This document shows, one piece after another, positions 10,854 through 21,218 of a stretch of DNA of 64,000 bases (the stretch's first letter is position 1; every line of letters begins with the position of its first letter). Origin of the DNA: Microdochium bolleyi (Eukaryota > Ascomycota > Sordariomycetes > Xylariales > Microdochiaceae); assembly GCA_001566295.1 (NCBI GenBank), contig KQ964245.1, positions 2,299,524-2,363,523 on the forward strand, written 5' to 3'. The notes under the pieces were generated by a model. It was not told the origin of the DNA. It was given only the letters and a program-made list of their open reading frames with translations, and searched no databases. A program made the position numbers and the translations under genes.

Positions 10854-12483
10854 GCTGGAACTGTCTGGGAGAACTCGCAAGTCGGGGCCAATAGGTAGTC
10901 GTTGTGGCTTCTTGCTGGAGAGCAGTTGCACTGTTCGTAGATCTGGACCCACGCGCTTGATGAACGTCTGTCTGACTCGAGATAGTGGTGCCAGTGTCCC
11001 GAGGTTGTAGGCAGGTGTCCAAGGCTCTAAAGTACTGCGCTGATGAGGCTGAAAGGCGAAGGATTTCGGCCGAGGAGAAGTCTCAGTCAGAATGGCCACA
11101 CGGGTCTGAGCTTGGCAGGCGACACCTCGGAGAGAAGACGAGCAGGCGGGTGCTCAAGTGGAGGCGAGCATTCGTCGTCCAGGACCCAGGTAGTCATCCG
11201 TCGATGGAGCCCGGCCGGCTGGGCTGCCGGACAGCGGCGGCGCGCGTGGTGGCGGCGAGGGCGGGCATGACGGCAGCTCCGAGTCTGGGAGAGTGTGCGG
11301 GTGGCCATCAAGGTGTCTGAGCAAACTCTGGAGACATGCCGTGGGCAGAGCTTTTGCGCATGCCCACCGAGGTCTTGGCGATGCGCGTTGCGGCTGGCGA
11401 TTGGGACGAGGGCGGGAGGAGGAGCGGGCCACGGCTGCCAGCGAGGCTTGGCGACGGGGGGCTCCCGGCATTATATACGCTATTGCAGGCTGGGGCCAAT
11501 GACAAGGGTCCGCGGCGACGCAATATCAACGACACGGCCCCCGTTGCTGCTTTGAGGACCCGGATGGCCACCTCAGTTCTCGCCTCGCAACCGCCAGCAA
11601 GCACACATTCCCACCGCCAACGTAAGCGCATCACTCACAGCGCGCGCGCCAGCCGCTGCAACGTAATGACGGCGCCCCCACGTGCTGCTGTCGCTTCCGC
11701 CCATGTGCTGCCATCTCGCCGGCGCCGCTCGTTTGGGCACCGGGCCACTGGTCACCGGCTACTGGTCACAGGCCACTGACCTCTCCTGCTTCATCGGGCA
11801 ATTGCTCGTCGACAGCAGCTTGGCTCGGTGGAGAGAGCCCACGGCTGACATTCCATGATCACTCATCGGTGGCCAACTTGCCGACGGCCTGCCGCTTGGG
11901 AGAACAACTTGCGGAGTGCACCCTACACCGAGCATATTGCCGAGCGCAGGAACGATCACGATACTCGAGACAGGGTACGGATATCGACGACGGCACAAAC
12001 ACCGCGGAGTGTGTAGGCCATCCATCTCGGGGGCGCCGTCGGTGACCTCTGGATTTGTCAGGCCATTCATCGGCAGGACCACTACGGAGCAACGTATGCG
12101 GCCACGAGTCTCCAAGCCAGACATCCGACGGCACATTTGCATCTTGGAGACGGGATGCGACTCTGCATGCAAGAGCACCATCAGCTCCCTCAGCTCCCCA
12201 CGCGAGGTGGCTTGCAGTATCCTGCAGAGGCAGCGACCTTGCCGTGACGGGAATGCGCGGTCATCCCGAGGCTGCATGTCACTCCTGTGGCAGCACGAGC
12301 GGAACGAACGAACCATGGCTACTGCAGTGACAAACTCTATTGTTGTTCTCGATCATTGCAGAGATTTCATGGAAGGAGGCTATACACGACAAGTCTGAGC
12401 GGGCCCAGTCTCCCACATCCTCCAATGAACTTTTCAGATTACATACATCTCAAACCATCCAGGCAGGGTATCCAGAACACAAT
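10854..12483. promoter_or_regulatory. Upstream region of the ZIP transporter gene
   Basis: About 1.6 kb without a convincing gene. On the transporter strand it holds one CAAGGT-type hexamer (11309-11314 on the + strand), which matches the ZafA/Zap1-type zinc-response core. Three PacC-like sites read as CTTGGC on the + strand (11111-11116, 11374-11379, 11447-11452). A TATATAA-like box lies near 11470-11478. Short sites like these occur by chance, so each is weak alone. Confidence 0.35.
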
Positions 12484-13309
12484 CTACAAGGCAACAGCGG
12501 CAAGGAGACCACCAACAATGGCAGCGCCGTTGACAACGACAGAGCCGGCGCCGGCAGCGGGAGCAGTGGTAGAAGCAGAGGGGCGGACAGTGCTGCTGGT
12601 TCCCGAGATAGCGGCGTTAGACGCGGTAGTCGACGCAGGGCCGTCGCAGTGCCTGCGAGAGGTTGGTAAGTCAGTGTCATCCAGGCTTGAGATGCCATAT
12701 CAGGAAACCTATCAAGGCACGGGAGTACGTACCAGTGGTCACCGTGGGGCTGGCAGCCGACGGAGGCAGTCGGGCTGGGAGGGAGAGAACCAGTTCCGGC
12801 GGCATCGGCGTGGGACTTGGAGCTGGTGGTGGCAGCGCCAACACCCGCCGCGGAGCTGGTGGCCGGGCCATCGCAGTGCCTGTCATATCCAGGTTAGGCG
12901 GACCACTCGGCGGAAAGGGAAACATCGCCGAAGGAACTTACCAGTGGTCGCCGTGCGGCTCGCAGCCGATCGACTCGGTGGGACTCGGGGCCAGAGACTT
13001 GGTGCCAGTCGCCGAGTGGGAGTGGTCATCGTCGTCATGGTCATGGGTGCTGGCCGTGGTCACCGCAGCACCCGTGGCGGTGGCGGGACCATCGCAGTGC
13101 CCTGCCGCAGCAAAGTCAATAATGAGACCCTTAAAGACTTGGCGGCGACTCTCTGATCAGGAGGGAACAGCCGCTCATCGTCGAGGCAACTTACAGTGGT
13201 CGCCGTGAGGCTCGCAACCGACAGACGCAGTCGGGCTAGGGGGAAGCGTCTGAGCGCCAGCCAGCGAGGCGGCGAGGAGAGCGAGAACGGCGGTGCTGAA
13301 GGTCTTCAT
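12484..13309 (-). CDS. GPI-type secreted protein with three CxPHGDHWHC zinc-binding motifs
   Basis: Exons are complement(13195..13309, 12942..13101, 12733..12879, 12484..12652), coding for 196 aa. A signal peptide (residues 1-19) is followed by three near-identical units. Each runs PSPT[AE]S[VI]GC[EQ]PHGDHWHCDGPA, with the ten-residue cores at 32-41, 85-94 and 134-143. Linkers are Ser/Thr/Ala-rich; the first also holds a His/Asp cluster (THDHDDDDHSHS, 57-68). The last 20 residues (VNGAAIVGGLLAAVAL preceded by small residues) fit a GPI-anchor signal, so the protein probably sits in the membrane or wall. Each of the three introns splits the Trp codon of a motif. Cys/His density and the position between a ZIP transporter and a Pra1 zincophore suggest extracellular zinc binding; this is inference. 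No enzymatic domain is present. Confidence 0.88.
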
Positions 13310-14646
13310 GTTTGCAGTGTGATTTTTCGATTGAGTGAACAACGAATGTGAGAGCAACGACAAGTGAGACTGCTGCGAGTTGGGAAGCCGACGGGTGAGT
13401 GAGTGATCTGAACGAAAGACTGCGTCTGGTCACGCGCTTTTCTGGTCTTATATGCAGCAAGTAGTCATTGGACAGGCCCGCCGGCGCCACAGAGGACTGC
13501 ATGAAAACAAGAAACGCCCTTGCTAAGCGTAGTCAAGGGTCAGCTCGGTTGGCTCGTTTTCGCCAAGCAATCCTGACAATCGAACCGCCGCCGCCTCACG
13601 AGGCTGTCCCATACGCAGTGTTCCTTCGGCGAGACTCGCTCAACCACTTACGATCGGTCCTTTGTTCAGAGCACCTCGGACACCTCCGACTGGCCAGACG
13701 AGACTTGCCACAACCTGCAAGGCTCTGTTCACCTAGGTAACGACAGTTCCACGGAGATGCCAGACGAGAGCGAAGCCAGGCAGCGTGGTTGGACGACCCG
13801 CATGGCCATCCGGGTGTCTACTGCCAAGACATCCCGCGCTGCGCACATGGAGCCGATCTCAGCCACGCCGTGGGCCACTCCGGCAGCACTTCCACGGGCG
13901 GTACGGCGGTACATCCACTTATACACCTTGATGGGCAATAAGCTTCCTTTTGGCTGCCGGGGTCCAGAGTCCTTCTTTCCCTGTGCGATATATTCCGGCC
14001 AACATGAAAGCTCCATCGGCCAGGTTCCTCTAGACTAAGCTACCACTCGCCACTCTTGGCATCGCCGGCTTGCCCGCCTCTAGTCGGATGCCAAGAGGCA
14101 AGCCTTGACGACATCGGCCGTTGGTCACCCGGTCCCCTCTCTCTTGGACGACGACGTGGGATGTCATTCTACCGCAGAGGGCCCGGGGACGCATGTTCTT
14201 CCTGCAAGGCTGGCCCGGCGAGAGCGGAGTTCCAGCCTGCTCGAGAAAGCAGCAATGGTGATCCACCAGGGTTGCTCGGAGAGGAGAAATGTCGGCGGCG
14301 GTGGCGCATATTCGGCCGGCCGGGAGCTTGGTAGCGAGAGCTCAAGGGTTCCCGGAGCCTCGTGGGAAAACAATGCGAGGGGGAAGACTCAGCCGTGCAG
14401 CTGGCTCGGTCAGGAAAGAGGTCGTGCTGCAGTGGCCATGACTCTGCTATAAAGCAGGCCGGACCGCCGGTGCTACCTCACGACGAAGTTTTTGTTCGTC
14501 ACAGACAGTTGCCTGATCACCATCGCAATCCTGTCCTCTGCCTCATTGTGAAGAAAGTTGAGAAACTCATCAATCTTCTCTTTCTCTCCTCCACGTCAAG
14601 CCCCTTCGCATAACTCCTCCAAGTTATCCGCACAGCCGCCTTCACA
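13310..14646. promoter_or_regulatory. Shared divergent promoter of the GPI zinc-binding protein and the Pra1 zincophore
   Basis: This 1,337-bp region separates the two start codons. It contains six PacC-type GCCARG sites on either strand (13562, 13775, 13823, 14019, 14055, 14090), three of them within 80 bp, against about two expected at this base composition. One ACCTTG (13925-13930) is the complement of the CAAGGT zinc-response core. TATA-like boxes are at 13446-13453 (TATAAG on the minus strand, about 140 bp from the GPI gene start) and 14448-14453 (TATAAA, about 195 bp from the zincophore start). Confidence 0.5.
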
Positions 14647-15662
14647 ATGCGCTCCTCCGTCGCCAACTCCTTCACTGCCCTGTTGGCACTCGGCTCCTCG
14701 GCCGTTGTCGAGGGTGCCTCTGGCCGCCTCAACAAGAGAGCCGACGTGGTCACCGTCACCCAGACCGTGTCCGCGGCCAGCTCCTCGCCCACGGCCTGGC
14801 AGTGGGACGCCGGCGCGGTCCGGGACATCCCCATCCACCCGTCGTGCAATGCCACCGAGCGCGCGCAGCTCCAGCGCGGCTTCGCTGATGCCATCAAGTA
14901 CGCGCAGCACGCCAAGGACCACATCATGCGCTTCGGCAACAGCTCCGACCAGTACGTTCGCTACTTTGGCAACGCACCCACCGCCGAGGCCGCGGGCTGG
15001 TACGACAAGATCGTCAACGGCGACAAGAAGGGCCTGTGGTTCCGCTGCGATGATGTCGACGGAAACTGCAGTCAGGATGGTAAGTCTTGTGACACTTAGT
15101 GTCGATACACATATACACATACACACACATTGCGAACAAATGTGGCTGACACGATATTCCAATAGGCTGGGCCGGCCACTGGCGCGGCAGCAACGCGACC
15201 ATGGAGACTGTCATCTGCCCGCTGTCCTACACCACACGCAAGCCCATTGAGGCCCTGTGCGCCTTCGGCTACGACATCGCCAACGGCAAGCTCAACACGC
15301 AGTTCGGCATCGACCTGATCCACCGCCTGTTCCACGTGCCCACCGTGGGCGAGGGCGTCGCCGAGCACTACGCCGACACGTACGCCGAGTGCCTCGAGCT
15401 CGCCAAGACCAAGCCCGCCGAGGCCGTCCGCAACACCCACAGCCTGCAGTACTTTGCGCTCGACGTCTACGCCTACGACATTGCGCTCCCAGGCGAGGGC
15501 TGCACCGGCAAGCTCAAGGCGCAGTCGTCTGCTGGTGCTCCCGCCGCCCCGGCGCCGACTTCCGCTGCCGCCACCTCCACCAAGGCCGGCGCCGCGACCC
15601 AGACGAGCGCCGCCCCTGCCGAGTGCCACACCCACAGCGACGGCGTCGTCCACTGCGTTTAA
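14647..15662 (+). CDS. pra1: Pra1/Asp f 2-type secreted zincophore
   Basis: Exons are 14647..15079 and 15166..15662, coding for 309 aa. A signal peptide (about residues 1-24) is followed by a Kex2-type KR at residues 30-31. The body matches the Asp f 2/Pra1 family: AWQWDAGAVRDIPIHPSC, the RYFGNAPTAEAAGWYDKI segment, WAGHWRGSNAT, and DLIHRLFHVPTVGEGVAEHYADTYAECLELA, plus paired cysteines throughout. After an Ala/Ser/Thr-rich linker the C-terminus ends in CHTHSDGVVHCV, the Cys/His zinc-binding tail of this family. Family members are secreted, bind zinc and return it to the cell through a neighbouring ZIP transporter. Candida Pra1 and Aspergillus Asp f 2 are the named examples, and Asp f 2 is also an allergen. 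The family is distantly related to M35 metallopeptidases but is not known to act as a protease. The start sits in CACAATGCG. Confidence 0.92.
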
Positions 15663-17178
15663 GGAGTGGTTTTGACACTAGACAAGCAAGAAGAGGATTG
15701 CTCTACTCGCATTTAGATCGTCAGGACCAACCGCGGAGGAAAAGGATTTTTGTCACTATAGACGCTGGAAAACGAGATATCTGCAAACACGCAAATAATG
15801 AGCTAATGAGAGAAAAAAGACAGGCCCACCCACGGCATCACAATACTGCTTTCTCGCGCAGCACTCTGACAAAATTTATCCCGGAGGTATTACACCAGTG
15901 CATGGCTCCTGCCACGCGCGGTTACCTCTGGGGTAGGTGAAGCCGAGTTTCTGCCGAGGAAGGGTCTGGAACTATAGAATATAATGATATTGTCCATCAA
16001 TCATGCCGTTGTTCTGGTCTCGTGAAGTACTGTGGTTCTTATCCTTGGGCACGTCGGCTTTTCAAGATGTACATATATCGTTTGAACCATATCGCGTTCT
16101 TCTTAGGCCAGCTTCGCCCAAGTCTCGGATGTGATAACGAATATTATTTCATTGTAACCTTTTGATGGGCATGGTACAGTCCGAATAATTTTTCCTTCTT
16201 CTTTTAATTTCTTCATTTCTCAGTGTTTTTGCTGGCAATTGGGTAGTTGATCCAGACTCACTTAATTACACAGAGAGGAGAGCCGCCTAGGGGCGACATA
16301 GATTCTGATGGGGTATTACTTGTCTCGATGTTGTCGGTTTCAGGGCTGGTAGCGAATGTCGAGTTGTCTGCTGTGGAGGGAAGGATCGTGCGGGAAGAGA
16401 CATCCGCTGGAAAGGTAGTGGTTGTGCGTAATTGCGTACACAGAAAATTACCAGCCTTGCGTACCGGTGAGCTGCACCGACTCGTGAAGTGGCTCTGGCC
16501 CGTGGCCTACATAAAAATAATTTTGTTCCATGAGAAACTAAGAAGCTCTTGCACTGTTGATTGGGCCAGACCAACTATCTAAATAGATAGCCGGACGAGC
16601 GACGCTACTGTGCGCAATGCTTCCACATGCTGCTCTATGTAATCTGGGAGTTTTAATTTCCACCTCCGGCAAGATGGGCTCTGTGGCCCTTGATTATGAA
16701 ATTCGACAATTTTATGCAGGACGAAAGAGCAGCTTATTTGTCACAGACGACAGCTATGAAGTGCCATACACAGGGCATGAGATGACATGGCGATCATTGT
16801 CACATGGATATGAAACCGAAGATGTGGACACTACCGCCAGTTGTGACGGCCAATGCATTGACGTGAACTTTTGACAAGCGCTAACGTGTGAGTTTTATGC
16901 AAATTATGTAAATCACAGCAAGCTCTGCATTGCAATGGAAACGCTACTAGAGTGGATGGTTCGGCTATAAAGAAATTCCAGGGCTATGCTGTGCCAAAAA
17001 GTGTACCGACGTGGTATACGTGCAGAGAACTGCAAGCTGCTTGGGCGGATTGGATTGCTTGCCTCGGGGTAGAAGCTTATCACGCATAGTTGCTGGGACA
17101 GAAAACACAGTTCTGACTCCAACAAGCAAGCAGGCCGGAGAAATTCAAAACAACAGCGGGCGCAGATCCTCTGCACAT
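15663..17178. other. AT-richer intergenic region
   Basis: About 1.5 kb between the zincophore and permease stops. It is visibly more AT-rich than its flanks (for example TTTAATTTCTTCATTTCTC near 16200), with no coding frame, repeat or RNA gene that I can support. The left end holds the zincophore 3' UTR. Confidence 0.5.
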
Positions 17179-19032
17179 CTAGTTCGCCTCTGTGGAGCGC
17201 ATGACGATCTCGGCCACGCCCTGGTTGGGGCCGGCCCAGTTGTGCTTGGCCCAGACGAACCACGAGCCGACGGCGCCCGCCATGACGGCGATGAACACGG
17301 GGCCGCAGTAGTTCATGGACGTCGCAGTGACGGGGACGGTGGTGGGGAACGGCAGCCAGATGATGCAGTACAGCGTGTACACGAGGGCGAAGATGTTGAT
17401 GGGCGTGCCCAGGCGGCCCATGCTCCACTCGCTTGTCTTGAGGCCGACCGTGAGGCGCGCGTACAGCGAGACAGACAGGATGAGGGCGTAGCTGACGTAC
17501 GAGGCCAGCGAGGAGAGCGAGGTGATGGCGCCGAAGGCGACGTACGTGCTGGTGCCGATGTTGAGGAGGGCGAGGAGCATGACGAGCGCGCAGGTCAGGA
17601 GCACGGCGCGCATGGGAACGCGGTGCTTGCCGTCGACATGGCCGAAGTAGAGGGGTACTGTCGGTTGGGATAGTCAGTACAAGATGGCTTGCCCAGCACA
17701 TCACCGCCATTTGGGACCTGACGTGCTGGGAAGGATGTCAAGTGTGGACTTACATCCGCCATCTCTAGCCCAGGCCCAGGTCAGGCGCGTTGTGGACGAG
17801 AATGAGGACAGGCAGCAGCCTACGCCAATCGTAGTGATACCCGTGACGAGGACTGTGGTCACGGTATCCGAGCCGAGGGCTGTCTTCAGAAGGTAGATGA
17901 ACGGGTTGGAAGACGAGACGAGGTCTTCGACGGGCGGCATGCAGATCTAATGAACTCGCCGCATTAGTGGCTACGCCACCAGACACAGGCACGACACTAG
18001 TGTGCACATCAGGCAGACTCACAATATAAGTGATGATCATGAGGAAGCCGAGTACTCCGTTAACGACGATCGACCAGAACATTGCCTGCGGCACAGCACG
18101 GCGAGCGTTCTTTGTCTCCTCACCCATGTGGATGACACACTCGAAGCCTAGTGATAGTGATGAGTAAGAATATTCACTTCCGCCGCAAGAGGACCAAGAT
18201 CAGCCTCCTTGTACTTACTGATGAACAACCAGATCTGCGTAAGCATGCCGACGTTCCACGAGACAAACTCGTTCTCCCAGCCGGAGAAGGTGGTCCGCGT
18301 GAGAATAAAGCTTCCGGGGTTGCGGGGTGACATGACCCAGAGAGCCACAAAGAAGATCAGGAAGAAAACCACGTTCAGGATACCAGCGCTCAGCTCGATC
18401 CAGGGAACCAGTTCGAAGAACCAGCAGTTCAGAATTGTGCAGAACGCCAGCATGGCCATGACGATAACAGTGGTGTGCCAGCCGCCAGCGATGTAATCGG
18501 GGAAGTTGATCTGGACGCTAGCCTCGAGATTGACGATGGTACCGTTGATCACTGAGGCGAGACCGGCGACAAAGGCGAGCCAGGTCGCCCAGCCCTGGAT
18601 CCAAGTCAAGAACATCCGGTACTTGGGAGGGGAGTAGGCGTACGTCCAGTAGTACTGGGCGCCAGCGATGGGCATGATGGACGACAGCTCAGCTAGGCAG
18701 GCTGCCTGCCCCAGAACGCCAGCAAACACAATGATGAAGTTGAAGAGATATGCCACGGGACCACCGTTGATAAGGGCAAAGTACATGTTCCTGTTCCGCG
18801 CAACAATTAGTTCTGGCTGTGCAGATCTTGCCCCATATCGAAGGAAAAACACCTACGTTCCAAGACCTCCCCATGTCACAAAGTAGACGAGCGAGAACGC
18901 GAACAGCTGTGAGGTTGAGAACAGTCGTCGTGTTCTGGTCTGCTTCTCAATCAGGGACGCACTGTCAGGGCGGCCCCCCGAGCCCTGCTCGGAGACCTTG
19001 ATGTCGGACATCTCGAACTTCTGTTCAGACAT
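17179..19032 (-). CDS. APC-family amino acid/GABA/choline-type permease
   Basis: Exons are complement(18857..19032, 18219..18790, 18023..18147, 17754..17946, 17179..17657), coding for 514 aa with about 12 membrane spans. Diagnostic segments are FVTWGGLGT (TM1), INGGPVAYLFNF and ELSSIMPIAGAQYYWTYAYSPPKYR (TM3-loop), AFVAGLASVINGTIV, and FECVIHMGEETKNARRAVPQAMFWSIVVNG (TM8 and loop). These place it in the amino acid/choline transporter (ACT) branch with fungal GABA (Uga4) and choline (Hnm1) permeases. The substrate cannot be assigned from sequence. The hydrophilic N-terminus (MSEQKFEMSDIKVSEQ) carries the usual Lys/Ser residues for ubiquitin-dependent turnover. It is divergent from the rhodopsin-domain gene across about 2.2 kb. 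Confidence 0.9.
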
Positions 19033-21218
19033 TGTAGCGGCACTCAGCAGGTGGTGCTGAACCAGACGGAGTAAAAAAAATGACAATCAAAACCAACGCA
19101 GTGGAGGATTTCACTGCTTCGAGGTGTTCTCTCGATGCAGGAAATCGAAGTCGAAGAAGAGCAAATAAGACAAGAATCCGAATTGAGAACGATGCCAAGA
19201 AAGGCTCTCTTTGAGCTGAACAACCTTGGGGTCCCACCTGAAAGATTGCATGTTCGTACATGAACATGCGAAACTAGTTGTGAGACCTTGCCCATTTGCG
19301 GCGGCTTGAAGCGCTCCCTGCATAACAAAGGGGGCCACGGCCACGAGTCAAGAACTCAATTATGCCGATGGGCTAACCCGAGTTGTTGTTCGCTGTGACC
19401 CTTGCTCGGTATCATTGCAGGGGCAACGTCGCAACGTCCGAGGCGTGAGTGAGCACTTTACCCATATGAGGTCGCTTGCTGCTTCGCTTGGGCCGCTTTC
19501 CCCGTGGCCCAATTCTTCAGACATGCGAACGATAGTTCAAGCCGTGGTGATCAATCACGGAGCACACAGATTCGGATCCGGGTTGCAGTGGTGACCCTTG
19601 TGATCTTGTCCGACCGTAGGATCTGTTGTGGCCAATGGACACCGGTGAAGCAGAAGTTCCCGACTGCCGGCATAGGTAGCACGGGGAATGGCTTGCCCTC
19701 CCCTTTAGAGTTTCTGCAAAGTCCCAGCAATGGCGCCATTGTATCGTTGACCGGGCACGTTTCCTCGTGGCATGCTCCCGTGGAGTGATGCCATTCTTGA
19801 ACGAAAGGCTCTGGCCATTCCTTCCGCCGTCCCGAGCCGATGTAATATGCACGGAGCACTGTGCACGCAGGCCACCGTAGGGCGGCAGGCTCGGCTGAGC
19901 AGCCAGTCAGATTGTCAAGCCACAGTCGCGGGCGAAACAATAGTTCCAAAGCTCTATTATTCTGTACCGCACTTGGGCAGCGAGAAGCCCTTGCCGCGGG
20001 AGCCGCCGCGATTGGGCAGGACAGCCCTGGCGAAGGCTTCACAAACGAGGTTGAGAAACTCTAATCTGCCTGGAGCAGTCGGTGATTGGGATGGGCAGTT
20101 GTGCAAGAGGGTCGATTCTGCAGCGGCCACGCACCAACTGCATAAAGACCCTGGACACTGCTCGACACTGCTCGACACCCAGCCTCGCCAGTCCCGGCCC
20201 CCTGCTCGGCGATGCTTCCTCTAGGGGGACGGGCCGCAAGGGCCCTTGCCAGGCTTGTGCAAGCTTCATCCTGCGCATTTCAGCCCCGCCTGGGTATCCT
20301 GGCCAGCTTGCTTTTTCCACGACTTGGAAGCCTGATCTCGGTTCCAGGAAAATCTTGCATGGCCGCCCCCTGGAAGTTCCGCCGCCGGCAGTGCGCGGCT
20401 ACATCGCCCTGTCTGGGGGCCCAGGCTGCCCATCTGACATGAGCAGGCGCGAATGGAGTCTGGGTTGACCCGGATGCTGTCAAGAACACCCACAAGTAAG
20501 TTTCCGGCACCGTTCCCCGGGGGCGTTGTGGCGTCGCGCAAGAGTCATTCGTACGGACATATGCCTGACCGACTCCAAGCCCATCCTCCAGCTTACGGCG
20601 GCTTTCGACGGAAACAGCCCCGGTCTAAAGTTTGCGAGAACTTGATCCTGGCCGCCTTGGCAGGATCTTGTTATGTGACTGGCAACGGACACGGAGGCGG
20701 CGCCGTCCGTGACCTTCCTTGGGCTGGTCGCAATGGAACAGTGCACCGAGCTTCTGGAATGAGCGTGCAACCTTGGGGCCAGGCCGATGGTGGCATTAGA
20801 GCAGCGAGGATGGACTGCCATGGGTGTATGCATATGCTGCTTCTGGAGGTCCCTGCCGTGTCGTTCCTGCAGCTCCTGCACTTCTTCCACGTTGTTCTGT
20901 CCCAAGCTCCGCTGCACCGGTCTGCTGTGAGGGTGCGCTGGGTGCATTGTCGTGGCCGGACAGGGGCCTCGCAGCTGCAACTTCCTGGAGGGGAAAGCCT
21001 TTCGAGCCGTGTCTCGACTCTTCAGAGTCTGTGCTGGGGTCCTGGCCTTTCTCGTGCGACGTGGATTCCCATATATCCAACGAGATCGTCGCTCGAGCTC
21101 CTCCCTCCTACGATGAGCGTGCGGGAGATCATCACAGATCTGACATTGTGACGAACGAGCGTCTCACGCCAATGGGCATCACCCACCACGGTGTCTAGCC
21201 TCCTCCACTGTTTCAACA
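19033..21218. other. Long divergent intergenic region (2.2 kb)
   Basis: No supported gene. Overlapping frames on both strands around 20450-21150 lack domains. A short tandem repeat of ACTGCTCGAC occurs near 20157-20178. The region presumably carries promoters for both flanking membrane-protein genes. Confidence 0.5.

Noticed and set aside
12287..13156. A 289-codon open frame on the + strand
   Set aside because: It is antisense to the GPI zinc-binding gene, rich in Arg/Gly, and has no domain. The minus-strand exons explain the sequence fully.
20453..21151. A 232-codon + strand frame upstream of the rhodopsin-domain gene
   Set aside because: Mixed composition without domains, and overlapping minus-strand frames of similar quality; it is better seen as promoter DNA.
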